Source: Sparassis latifolia
Lineage: Eukaryota > Basidiomycota > Agaricomycetes > Polyporales > Sparassidaceae
Assembly (NCBI GenBank): GCA_018466975.1
Contig: CM031562.1
Span: forward strand, 372,001 to 436,000
Reading direction: 5' to 3'
DNA: 64,000 nucleotides
Position 1 is the first letter of the stretch. Each line of letters begins with the position of its first letter. Positions 10,062-20,911 of the stretch are shown in pieces. The translations under genes were made by a program, and so were the position numbers. The notes under the pieces are model-generated. The model saw only the letters and a list, made by a program, of their open reading frames with translations. It did not search any database and was not told the origin of the DNA.

Positions 10062-11551
10062 ATGGACAACACAGAAAATGGGATCCAGCAGTATCAGGCC
10101 CGCAGTGGCATGCTGCCCCGGAACGGTCCTCAGGGCCCGATGCTCCCCGCCCAGCAGACGCCGCAGATGAGCTTCCGGGGCCTTGCGCGGTCACCGAGCG
10201 AGCCGGGCTCTCCTGCTCCGAACACGATCGCGCGGAGCCCGTCCATGAACGCTGCCCGCCAGGCGTCGGGCATGGCGGCGCAGGCCCTGGCAAATGAAGT
10301 GAACCAAGAGCTGAACCGGATCCCCGCCGCGGTTTTGAATCAGATCAAGGAGGAGGTGGGGCTGGCGGACAAGGATTACCCGTCGCTGACGACGGAGGAT
10401 AAAGTTGGTGTCGTCGTCGTCGTGTGCCTGCGATTCTGAAGCTAATTCTCTCTGTCCGTTAGCAACGCATGATAGCTGCGGCTAGGCAACGAGCGATGAG
10501 GCAACGGCAACCGGGACAAGCGCAGCTACCCCCGATGACACCCATGGCGCCGTTCCCGCACCCATCGCAGCATGGAGGACCGGTAGGCCCACACCAGATG
10601 ATTCCCGGCATGGTGGGTCGGCCAATGGGTGGCTTCCCGGGCCAGCCAGGGATGCCGAACACGTTGACGATGCCATTGGGTGCGACCATGAGCCCCGGGA
10701 TGATGAACCACCTGATGACGCCACAGCAGGTGAGTGCGCTCGCAGTTCGCGGGGTATGGCCTTCCAGACGATGCTGATACTCGGCTTAGGTGCAGCACGT
10801 GCAGCAGCTGCAGTACAGGCAGTCGATGCAAAACCTGCACAAGACCGGCATGCAACATTCGGGGATGGGCAACATGGTGCCGGGTGGCAACGCTGCGTCG
10901 CCGTCCGCGGGAGAGGGAGGGTTCATTTCGGACGGGCCGCAGTCGCGGCCAGGGACTGCACAGTTCTCTGGTGCGCCTGGTGCAAACAGCAGGATGGGCT
11001 CGAAGCCCTTGGGTATGATGCCACCGCCCTCACCAAGCCAGAACCCTAAACCCGGCCAGAAAGACGCCAGCAGCGCCAATGAGACGTCAGCACCGAACGG
11101 GCGCCTCGACTCGTCACCGCAGACGGGTGCACCAGGACCAGGGCAGGGATCTGCGCCGGGTTCTGTGCCAAGCACCCATACGGGCCCGCCCACCCCGAAC
11201 TCGTCTGGCAATATGACCGCCCCATCTCCCTCGGCGATGAACGCGTCGACGCCGTCGATGAACGCGGACCACGCGCCGGCCTCCTCCACTACGGACTCGA
11301 TCCTGGGGGGCCTGTTTCCGCCGGACTTCATGCCCCATAACGGCCTGGACGATTTCGATCCGTCGATCTTCCGACCTGACGGTGAACTCAACTTTGACCG
11401 GGACTTTGGAGGCTGGTTCAATTCAGATAGCATCGGAGGGTTGGACATGGTGATGCCAGTGGATCGAGCCAGCAGTGCCGTAGCTAGTGTCGAAGAGTTG
11501 GCGGATAACGTCGCGGAGTTAGATCTGGCCTCTGATGCAGTTGCGTGGTAA
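10062..11551 (+). CDS. Truncated duplicate of the LisH regulator gene (lacks LisH domain)
   Basis: Exons 10062-10403, 10463-10729 and 10790-11551 sum to 1371 bases, 456 residues, all open. From about 10097 to 11445 it matches the full gene at 29159-30846 on the other strand almost residue for residue, for example ALANEVNQELNRIPAAVLNQ and GGLFPPDFMPHNGLDDFDPS. Two introns sit at the same places with the same lengths (59 and 60 bp). It lacks the N-terminal LisH domain and everything before QMARGG. It also lacks an internal block of about 330 bp, including one whole intron, between RQPGQ and QLPPM, and a further three residues. After GGLD it acquires a new tail of about 34 residues (VMPVDRASSAVASVEELADN...) in place of the parent's PMK end. 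The start ATG at 10062 sits in non-homologous DNA. Whether it is transcribed is unknown; intact frame argues for a recent copy or retained function. Confidence 0.7.
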
Positions 11552-11639
11552 GTACTATAGTTTGTTGGCCTCAAACGATGTCCATGAACTTTTCGGCCTG
11601 TTCTCTGTGACCTGCGTAGTCGTCCCTGTTCGGCACGTA

Positions 11640-11910
11640 CTCAACGATCAACGATTCCGCCAGTGCGATGTTGAAATTTCCGTAAGAATTGCACATCTAG
11701 CGCACAAATATGATATATCCAACCGAGTCTCTTCGACAACACTATCGGTTGCATCGTTCTCTTCCCGTCTACGTACCTTAGATGCATAGGACTCGATGAA
11801 GATGCCCGAGCTCCATGGCTCCTTTCTTTGCCTCTATCATCTATGCCGCGTTCAAGTTCCATCGACCCGGGCTCGATACCATCCTTCCTATCGCTTTCTA
11901 TGACTACTGT
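11640..11910 (+). pseudogene. Relic of a second BTB-family gene
   Basis: Fragments of the BTB-family C-terminal half remain: RIAHLAHKYDIS (compare LSHKYNIES in the broken gene at 8.4 kb). After a disrupted stretch, AAFKFHRPGLDTILPIAFYD, which matches the family's LPFAF/LPIAF region, occurs in another frame. There is no open frame joining them and no BTB core upstream. It abuts the right edge of the LisH duplication. Confidence 0.55.
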
Positions 11911-12496
11911 CAGCTCCCATGGACTTCCGCCTACACCACGCCTGGACCTTTGAATCCTGGAACGGTGTGGAAGGCTGTTCTATGGAGGTTCTGATGTGAT
12001 GCCTCCGAGGGAAGGAAACCCTCTTGAGGGCAAATGACACCGTGACAGGCTGCCTGCACTGTTGCCGCCCACTCAAAAATATTTCAACACGATGCACCAC
12101 AAGAAATACATGTGTTGCCGCTCTCACCGTCGTGACAGAGGCCGATCGACGGGGGCACATGTCATTGTATGATTCCCTGCGAAACATGGATTCGTAGATC
12201 AGAACCCGGGTAAAGGAGTCTGGCCTGTGCTCGTTATGCCTCAATAACGTGCAGAAATGACGTCGAGATCAGAGAAGCAGTTGGACCGATACCTCAAGCT
12301 TGAGCAGTCAGAAACCTGGAACATATTGACGGCATGCGTTACAACACTATGCTTGTTTTGCGTACTGTGCTCCTCCTGTATGGTAAAAGTCAGGATATTT
12401 TAGTTGGTTCTGCGAGTTCCAATCAGTAAGAGATTTATGATCATCTGTAGTAATACTGTACAGTGATACCAGCATAGGAAAAATCGGCGTCAATAC
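11911..12496. other. Intergenic region downstream of NTO1
   Basis: Contains the 3' flank of the minus-strand NTO1 gene. A 118-codon minus frame (11888-12244) has no domain and looks like chance. Confidence 0.5.
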
Positions 12497-15400
12497 TCAG
12501 CTCTCAACCTCCAGCATCGGGCTATCGGGGACTGCGGGGTTGTTAACTGCAGTCGCGGACTCCGTTTGATGACTGCCCATTCCATCGGGTGCAATTGCCG
12601 CTTCTTTGGAGCCAGCCTCAGTCTCGTCACCCTCGGCCTCTCTTTCCGCCATTGCGTCTCTATCCAAGAAAATCTTCAGTAACCGTCTGGACGACGTGGA
12701 GAGGACGAATTTACCTGTATGCCTTTCTGCACTCTCCCCTGACATTCTGGTTTTTCCACTTCTGCCTTCTCGAAGTCTTCGCTAACATGTCGTCATCCAG
12801 ACCTCCGAGGTGGTCAGCGCGATCGGGCCGATCCAACAGACAAACGAAACTCACTCGTGTCCTCTCCGAGCATCCTCAGTTGAGGTAAACGAACCCATTG
12901 CCTGTAGGCAGTATCAACTACATCGTTCACATGGACCATAAATGCGCTCACCAGGTGTTGCCAGAGTCGTAGAACCGAATAACATGTAATTGTTTGTCTT
13001 CATTCTGCGAGGATTCATCCTTCAGGTCGAGGACATATTTCGGTATTGATGGATCATCCTCCTCAAACACCACAGCTGGCCACCATGGGAAAGACTCTGC
13101 AGAATCCACAATCTCAGGACATAGACTGACGTCAATCGTCGTTTTGCCCACTTACTCGCTTTTGCCCATACTGCGTGTGCAACAACATTCAGAAAGACAT
13201 GACGAGTATCACGAACAATGTACCTACCAAGCGTCCCACCCTCGAGATACTCCCCGTCGCCGAGAACGACAGCGCCAGCCTCAACTGGAGGCGCGTTTTG
13301 CAAACGTGATGCCCGTCTTGTAGTAGGACCTGCTGAATGTACTTGAGCTGGCTGCTTTCGCCGCGGCGAAGCTGGGGATCTGTTTGCTGCTGGCTGCTCG
13401 GTTATCACCTCATCATCAGTCGAATCGCCGAGGGAGGTCAAATCCGAGTCCGAGTCTAGCTCTTCTTCCTCTTCAGCCTCGGATTCTGCTGCTGCAGGTT
13501 CCCATGCCGAAGTAATCGCAGTGGTGGAAGCCTCAATTTCTGCTAGAGCAGCGGTCGGCGATGCTTGAGCTTCGACTAGAGCCCTGGCTTCAGCTTTGGC
13601 AGCGGCTTCAGTTGCAGCAGCAAACCTCTCCGCCTTGCGCCGCATGTTCTTTTTCCGCCGGGTCATTGGCGTGTCTAGTTCCTCAATAATGATGCGCTCG
13701 GTAATAGTCGACGGACCTGACGTTGGCGCCTCAACGGCTGAATCAGCCACAGCTCTTTGGGGGGTGGCAGCGGCGGCCGCAATGGCAGTCTCAGCAGCAA
13801 GCTTCTCCGCCTTGCGTCGCATATGTCTCTCCCGCCGGATAATCGGTGAATCTAATACCTCGATGATTATAGGTCCGGCGGTGGCGGAGGGACCGGGAGA
13901 CTCAGTAGCTGGGGCAGCATCAGCTTCGGCGGCGGCAGTTGCACCACGATTTTCTGCCTTGCGGCGCACAAGTTTCTTCCGCGTGACAACTGGAGAATCT
14001 ATCACGGTAATGATGGGCTCTGAAGGTCCTGCCACTGGTGGTACAAGGGTCGACGTAGCTGCAGTTTCGGCTTCTAAAGAGGGGGTGGTAGTAGCAGCAA
14101 CAGCAGCTTCGGCTTCCGCAAGTCTCTCAGCCCTACGTTGCATGTTCTTCTTCCGCCGGATACCTGGAGTGTCTAACTCCTCAGTGATAACAGGCTTGGG
14201 AACAGGTATGCGCTCGTCGGGCTTGTCCACGTCCATGTTCTCTGGCTCTGTCTCCGGAGCCACTTGGTCAACCTCCACAGCCGTCTGATCAACCTCCATG
14301 GGCTCGCTTGTCGCCTCTGGAGCAGGCACGGCTGAGGCTAATTCAGGAGCGTTCTCTAGGAGTGTAGTAGCGTGCAAGGTCTCATTCTCAGCAGCTGATG
14401 TGCTGAAAGTAGACAATTGGGACTTGTCGCGAGCTAACACATAACGAGAAATAGACATCGTCAGCTACGGCTAACAAGAAAGCGCAACAATCCTTACATG
14501 TCTTTGGCAGCTTCTTCCTGGGAGGAGGGAGCGGGTACCGTTCAATGGGCGCTCTTCCTCCGCGGCGCTGGTCAGGCGGAAAGATCCACCCGTTATCGAA
14601 CATTCTGAATGACTGCTGGTTGTCCACATCCTGTACCACCTGGGGCTCCTGCGCGGGAGTTGATGCGGGAGTACGTTTCGCCCTCTTCCTAGGACTGCCA
14701 GCCGACACGCTTTCCGTAGTTGCATCCTCGCTGGCGTCAGACGGGCCAGCCTGGACGCTACCGGCCACCTCAGCCTCGAATGCTGCAGCTGCAGCAACGG
14801 CGCGGCGTGTTCGGGGTGCGCGAAAGCCGGGCGACGCGTCGAGGCCCTGCGCCTGCGCCTCGCGCTCACGGCGCTTACGTTCGCGGTCGGCCCTGCGGTT
14901 ACGCTTCGGCTTGGGAAGAGGTGGTGGGGGTGGCGGACGGAACTGTGGGAGCTCGTAGCTGAACAACGACACTAGCGGCTCTTTCCCGATAATGAGGCTG
15001 GTTTGGTCTTTAATGACATCCTCGGTGACGAGCAGATCAAGCAGGTAGAGTGGAGGTTCGAGGTCACCGATAGTGAGCTTTGAATCAGATGGTGCTGCCA
15101 CTAATGGAGATGTGGCCTCGTCAAAGTATCCAGCTTCTCGAGATGCAATTTTGTCGAGTTCGGCCAAGATAGGTTCAATGGATGTCTTGATCCTCTGAGC
15201 AGCTTTGAAAAAAGGAGTTCCTTGTTTATTGTAAGTCATCGCATTATTGAGAACGAGGTTCACATCGTGCTACAGATATTATTTCCGTTAGTCAGCTGTA
15301 CAGAAGGAACACAGAGCTGTGTACCTTGAAATCCTGGAGGTCCCAGTACTCGTGCCGATCGAGCTTACGATCGATGACGGTCCAGCACATCGGGTGATTG

Positions 15401-17420
15401 ATTATGTCAAAATAATCGGGCACATCAATTTTAGACACGGGATTCTTAAAGTAATCCTGACGGTCAAATCTTCACGACTTTCGGTGAGCTAGGTGACTCC
15501 AGAGTAGGACAAACTCAACTCACCCCATGATTCTCTCGAACGCCATCCTCAGCGGAGGCTCGTTCGAGAACAGGAAGCGAGAGAAAACATCCTGGATGGT
15601 CTCAGCTTGGTCGCGCTTTCTACTCTCACGCTTCCGACTGAGCTCTGTTAGCGTGCGTATGCTGTCAAGATCTCGCCTAAGACGCTTCATGAACTAAAGA
15701 AAAAACATCAGCAACGCATGCAATTAGCAAAGTTCCACAGCGAAGCGCACCTCGAGTTTCGTAAGTTTTTCCTCGTCCGTCTGCTGCTTCCCTCCCGAAG
15801 ACGCGGTCCACGGCTCGAGGTGCAGCCGCTTCAAGAACGCCGCGCCGCGACGAGCTTCACGCTTAAGGCTCCAAAATTTACATACGAGCAGCACGAATTC
15901 ACGCTTGTGTCGGAGAACCACCTTACCAATGTACTGCAGAATGCGCTCGACGATAACGTGCGGGACAAGGGGCGGACCGGGCGTGTACGTTTTGGCATAC
16001 GCCCGTGCTATCTTGGACGACTTGGGACTCGGCGGACGTCCATCGTAAGCGTGATCGTCCGAATGCTCTGCTGCGAGGGCGGCAGCGCGAGCCTCCTGCT
16101 GCTCCTTCTGGAGAAAGTTGAGTCTTGGACTAGTTTGCGCGTAACGGAAATACATACAGGCAGATGCTTCTCGCAGTAGCAGGCGAGGGCTGGCGCTTCC
16201 GATCCTTGCGAGGACTTCATCGGCATCAAGAGCTTCTCTTTACGGGCGCAAGTGGCGTGAAAGGCGAGGAAACATGAGGACTTTGTGCACTGAATGCAAG
16301 CTCCTTGGCGGATATCGCAGACGGAGCATTTCTACGAGAAATGAACGGGTGTGATACATGGGACAAGGCGGGTAACTTACCAGTCTCCACCGCTGCTTGG
16401 AGATTCTATCCACACCTGTGATGGGCTCCATGAAGACGTCGTTGGCAACACGAGTTTCGGGTACCCAAATTGCGCAGAGAAGGTGCACCCAGTCTCCATG
16501 AACAGTTTGTTTGAAAGCACCCCCTTCATTTGGACATAGGATGCATGACTATGCGATCCATTATGAGGAGAAATACGAAGAGTGACCATTTCACGAACCA
16601 CTGGGTTCTCCGGAGAGACGGTACACTTCCGACAAAGCCACTGGCCTTCAGGAATGTATGGTACACCATAGCAATCTGGGAAAAAGCTCAACAACATCAT
16701 ATACTTGTGATTATATACCATACCTTGATGCACGGCGAGGTTGCAGCCATCACAAAACACGATAGCGTTAGTGTTCTCTCCTTCCGAGTCATCGCATATG
16801 GCACACGTCGAGTCTTCCGAGGGTAGAGCGAGATCTGGCTTGGGTATGTTCTTGGTCTGTGGGGTGCTTCGCCAGATTGGTCATGATGCTGATGTGCCGA
16901 TAGAGGTTGCATACCAGGTCAAACCATTCCTTCTCCAAGCGGTCCATAACAATCTCAAAGATCTCGTAAGATACCTTGTCCATCTGTTCCTTCTTCCGCT
17001 CGGCATTTATAGCATCCAGCCACTCCTGATCTGTGCGCGAGCGTAAGGCCATAAGGCCAAAGACATGGAAGACTAGCAGTTGATTTCACCTTGCTCGTCC
17101 ATGTCGTACTCCACTTGCACAGCCAGTTCACTCTCCAGTGGTTCTGTAGTTTAATCCGTCACTGCAGTAACTTGGCACAGAAGGAGAGAACCTACCGATG
17201 TACCGAATGTAATGTTCGGGTCTCCGAAAGTCGGAGAAATCGTTGTCTGCGCATCTTCAACGACACAATTTCATGAAGCAACAGTGCACCACTCACAGCC
17301 GTAAGACCTTGCCTGTTGGTCGTGGACTCCTGTTGGCTGGTTGGTCGTATCATCCTGCACTTTGACGAAGGAGACCTTGGGTAGAGGAGCGGGAGCGGGA
17401 GATGCAACGCCGCGGGCCAT
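12497..17420 (-). CDS. NTO1: BRPF/Nto1-type chromatin scaffold: EPC-like, PHD, extended PHD, bromodomain, PWWP
   Basis: Nuclear histone-reading subunit of a MYST acetyltransferase complex (NuA3/MOZ type). I place 18 exons from ATG 17420 to TGA 12497; they sum to 4002 bases, 1333 residues. In order: EPC-like N-terminus (about 40-115: [16 protein letters not shown], then [20 protein letters not shown]); PHD finger (about 123-185: [20 protein letters not shown], then [20 protein letters not shown]); extended PHD (about 186-300: [47 protein letters not shown]); bromodomain (about 455-560: [19 protein letters not shown], then [17 protein letters not shown]); a long disordered region with four internal repeats; and PWWP (about 1180-1260: [34 protein letters not shown]). 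The last intron is taken to end at TTGGATAG, which restores [15 protein letters not shown]. It shares a 192-bp promoter with ARP2. Confidence 0.9.
13600..14215 (-). repeat. Four imperfect tandem repeats inside NTO1
   Basis: Four units of roughly 55-65 codons each carry the core [19 protein letters not shown] followed by an alanine-rich stretch. The cores read [20 protein letters not shown] (about 14130-14190), [19 protein letters not shown] (about 13950-14010), [20 protein letters not shown] (about 13805-13865) and [20 protein letters not shown] (about 13620-13690). They lie between the bromodomain and the PWWP domain. Confidence 0.85.
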
Positions 17421-17612
17421 GTTGAGGATAATATACTGTGAATAGCTCGCCTCTCGAGTGTGGTTGGTCTGATTATCAATACTAGAGAATCAAGCTAATG
17501 TCGACATGAAATTGGAGAACGTCGTCGACGAGCAAGAGGTGGCCTTCCACCCGTGACCTCTATTTCCTCTGCGGCCCGTCGCAGCAGTTCTCATATTTCT
17601 CCACAACACTCC
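17421..17612. promoter_or_regulatory. Shared divergent promoter of NTO1 and ARP2
   Basis: Only 192 bp separate the two start codons, which point away from each other, so both promoters and 5' UTRs must fit here. No classic motif was identified beyond pyrimidine-rich stretches near the ARP2 start. Confidence 0.65.
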
Positions 17613-19102
17613 ATGGATCCATCTCTTCCGCTCGTCGTCGACAATGGAACCGGCGTATGTTTATATTTACCATTCTCCCCAGAAATTCGCAAGGATCGCT
17701 CACCTACCCGTAGTTCGTGAAAGTAGGTTACGCAGGCTCCAATTTCCCTGAACATGGTACGCTCTACTCTGATTCCTCAGTTCTTGACTAGATATTCTGC
17801 GTACAGTATTCCCCTCTATCGTCGGTCGACCCATCCTGCGCGCGGAAGAGCGTGTAGGGTCTGCAGTGATCAAGGATATCATGGTCGGCGACGAGGCGGC
17901 GGAAAACCGCAACTATTTGCAAGTCACCCAGCCGATGGAGCACGGCATCGTGCGCAACTGGGAGGACATGAAGATACTCTGGGACTACACCTTCGACGAG
18001 AAGCTCCACGTCAATACACAGGGGCGCAAAGTGCTGCTCACTGAGCCCCCAATGAACCCCAAGGCGAACCGGCAGCGCATGTGCCAGGTCATGTTCGAGG
18101 AGTATGGCTTCGGTGGCGTGTATGTTGCCATACAAGCCGTGTTGACATTGTACGCGCAAGGTGCATACTTTATGAGCCGCAATCATTTCAGGCCCGCTGA
18201 GCAACACCGCAGGTCTGACGACGGGCGTGGTGGTTGACTCTGGGGACGGCGTCACACACATCGTACCCGTCTACGATGGCTTTGCCCTTCCACATCTGAC
18301 CCGACGTCTGGACATCGCCGGCCGTGACGTGACGCGCTACCTCATCAAGCTGCTACTCATGCGCGGATACGCGTTCAACCGGACAGCCGACTTTGAGACT
18401 GTACGTGAGATCAAGGAGAAGCTATGCTACGTCAGGTGAGTCCCGTCGTCCACACGCATCATACTTTACTGATCCACCACAGCTATGACCTCGAGCTGGA
18501 CACGCGACTATCAGAAGAGACGACAGTGTTGGTGGAGACCTACACAGTGAGTCTGATTCCAGGTGTTCGCACGCAACTTCCTCCTCATGCTTGTCCAGCT
18601 TCCAGATGGCAGAGTGATCAAGATCGGCTCAGAGCGGTTTGAAGCGCCGGAATGCATGTTCCAACCGCACCTTGTCGATGTCGAGCAGCCAGGAATAGCA
18701 GAAATGCTTTTCGAGACCATCCAGGCTGCAGCGGTCGATATCCGCGCGGAGCTGTACAAGCACATTGTGCTTTCCGGCGGATCCAGCATGTACCCCGGGC
18801 TGCCCAGTCGGTTAGAGAAGGAGATGAAGCAGCTCTACCTCACACGGGTACTCCATGGTGATCCGACGCGGCTGAACGTACGCGCCAGCTTGCTTGTTTA
18901 CTCGCCCTTACTCGTCTGACAACCTTTACAGAAATTTAAGATAAGGATTGAGGACCCACCACGCCGCAAACATATGGTATTCCTCGGCGGCGCAGTGCTT
19001 GCGGATATCATGAAGAACCGCGAGGAATTCTGGATATCGCGCGAGGAGTGGTTCGAGCAGGGCATTCGCTCGCTCGACAAACTCGGGCGCGGCGAAAACT
19101 AA
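17613..19102 (+). CDS. ARP2: Actin-related protein 2, Arp2/3 complex
   Basis: Core nucleating subunit of the Arp2/3 complex, which branches actin filaments at the cell cortex and endocytic patches. Seven exons (17613-17654, 17714-17756, 17807-18160, 18213-18435, 18483-18546, 18599-18877, 18932-19102) total 1176 bases, 391 residues, the normal Arp2 length. The actin fold is clear: [20 protein letters not shown] (phosphate-binding loop 1), [65 protein letters not shown] (loop 2), [20 protein letters not shown] (hinge), and the Arp2-type end [17 protein letters not shown]. Arp2 is favoured over actin and other Arps by IVGRPILR and [18 protein letters not shown]. Transcribed divergently from NTO1 and convergently with the carrier gene. 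Confidence 0.96.
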
Positions 19103-19462
19103 TAGCGGTGCGCTCACGATGTATTAACATACCGGTATAATGACGATTGCTGTACGATTGCCACGGAAGAAAGTAACTCGGGATGTGTACATTGTGCGTG
19201 CGATATCGTCTCGCCAGCTCATGGTATCCATATCATGAGCATAGAGCGGGTCTAGCTATTGGATATACAACGGAGATTACTAATGTATGCAAGGCCCTCG
19301 CGTGTAACCAGTGTAACCATTACTTTTCGAGCAGTGGGTTGGGGATGGACAGAGCCGTGCGGGGTGTCTATATAGAGCGGGGTGAGAGCATTATACGAAT
19401 GTACAGGTATACATAACAGCTCAGCATAACATGGCAACGAACAAACGGGCCGCACGGCGGTG
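19103..19462. other. Convergent 3' flanks of ARP2 and RIM2
   Basis: A 360-bp gap that must hold both 3' UTRs. No gene seen. Confidence 0.55.
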
Positions 19463-20633
19463 TCATGCCCAGCGGAGGACGGCTTCATAGATAGAGTACA
19501 TGACCGCGGCGTTCGGAATTACTCGCATGAGATGCGCACTGAGACCGCCATAAAGCGAGCGCGCGCCCTCCTCTGCGATGACTACCCGGAAAGTCTGGAT
19601 AAGTCCTGTGTACTTCACCTTTCCATCCATGAGTGGTTGCCGGAGACGCGTGCGGACGACCTGTGAGAGGGCAATCACTATCGTCCATGAAACAATGTTC
19701 GGTACAGAAACGCACCTCATGTGGATATGTAATCAGACTCGCCACGCATTTGGCCGTTCCTGCGCTCCCAAGCATGCCTAACCACTCCAGGACGCCGCCC
19801 TTACCCTCTGTGTTCGCAGTAAGTCGCTTCAATCGCTCATACAACGTCCATTGTATCGTGCCCTCCGTGACGCCTAGGTAGCTAGCACTGAGACCCTTGT
19901 AGAATCCACGGACACCTTCCTCCCGCATGATCTTCTTGATGATGCCCCACGACGTCGGGCGCGCTAGCTTCGTGTGACTGTCGTGCCGCTCGAGCTGCAG
20001 ACGAGTTTTGACGACCCATATCGGATTTGTCAATGTTCCTGTCACGATGCCCGCACACGCAGCGGCACTTAGGTGAACCCAGCTATTCTCCTGCCCGTGA
20101 TTAAATTGCTTGGCGATAATCTGCTTGCCGTTGCCGTAGGTGAAGAAATTGATAGACCGTGCTGGGATCACCCCGACCAGAGTAGGCCCGAGACCCCTGA
20201 AGAGTGCCCTTGGAGACTCATCTCGGGCGATGTCCCTGAGGGTCGTTCATATGTGTTGTCAGACACAGTCGAGCTTCCAATATGTCTCGTACGCACTTCA
20301 GGATGTGTCCAGTCTCCACAAAATGCCATAGAATATTTGTACGTCGTGGCACGACGACTACACCGTTACCGGCGAGCCCCAGTGTCGTGTGTTTCTCCCT
20401 GAAGAGACTCGATTGCAATCGCGTCTTCACAACGTCAAACGGGCTCGTCACAATCGCGCCACACATTCCCCCCAGTCTTTCATCGAGAACAAGCACAACA
20501 TGATGCACACGGTTCGTGAGTTTACGCACCAGTGTACGAGAAGAGACACTCACCCGCCTGCAACGAAGTGCTGCCATGACTTCGCGGGAAGCCAGCTTGC
20601 GCTGGCGACGGCCTGTGGCGGGGTGTCTGCCAT
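19463..20633 (-). CDS. RIM2: Mitochondrial carrier, Rim2 / SLC25A33-36 type (pyrimidine nucleotide transport)
   Basis: Inner-membrane carrier, probably exchanging pyrimidine nucleotides for mitochondrial DNA and RNA synthesis. Four exons (20554-20633, 20297-20476, 19716-20235, 19463-19660) total 978 bases, 325 residues. All three carrier repeats are visible: repeat 1 FVAGGLGGMCGAIVTSPFDV with VKTRLQ; repeat 2 HLSAAACAGIVTGTLTNPIW with VVKTRLQLE; repeat 3 SAGTAKCVASLITYPHE with VVRTRLRQP. GFYKGLSASYLGVTEGTIQW is characteristic of the Rim2 subgroup, as is PARSINFFTYGNGKQIIA after repeat 1. The W in TNPIWVVKTR also supports this subgroup. The start gives MADTPPQAVASASWLPAKSW directly before the first helix. 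Divergent from RPC25. Confidence 0.88.
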
Positions 20634-20911
20634 TTCGTGTTTTCCTGGGCCCTGAGGCGTCGTCGTCGTCCGTGAAGACTCAGATTCAGTAGCCGGACCA
20701 GGGGAGTCGCTGGCAGAGGAGTCCTACGTGACCACGGCACAAGCACAAAGTTTTAGTTCTAGATAAGATTAGATAGACGCTCAATGTCACTACACTCAGA
20801 TCCCTTCATCGAATGCCTTCCATGGCTACTGCTCTCCTAGGTGACATACTGCAAACAATCACAAAGAAGTAACCAGAGAGAACGTTACTAATTGGCACCT
20901 GTAAGTTAGGA
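20634..20911. promoter_or_regulatory. Shared divergent promoter of RIM2 and RPC25
   Basis: 278 bp between two divergent start codons; contains both promoters. AT-rich around 20755-20890. No specific factor site assigned. Confidence 0.6.

Noticed and set aside
10786..11574. Long open frames antisense to the LisH copy (also 29153-29827 plus)
   Set aside because: Mirror images of the GC-rich low-complexity LisH gene; the same spurious frame appears in both copies because the DNA is duplicated.
13596..14288. 230-codon plus-strand frame inside NTO1
   Set aside because: Antisense of the alanine/serine-rich repeat region, with no start context or domain.
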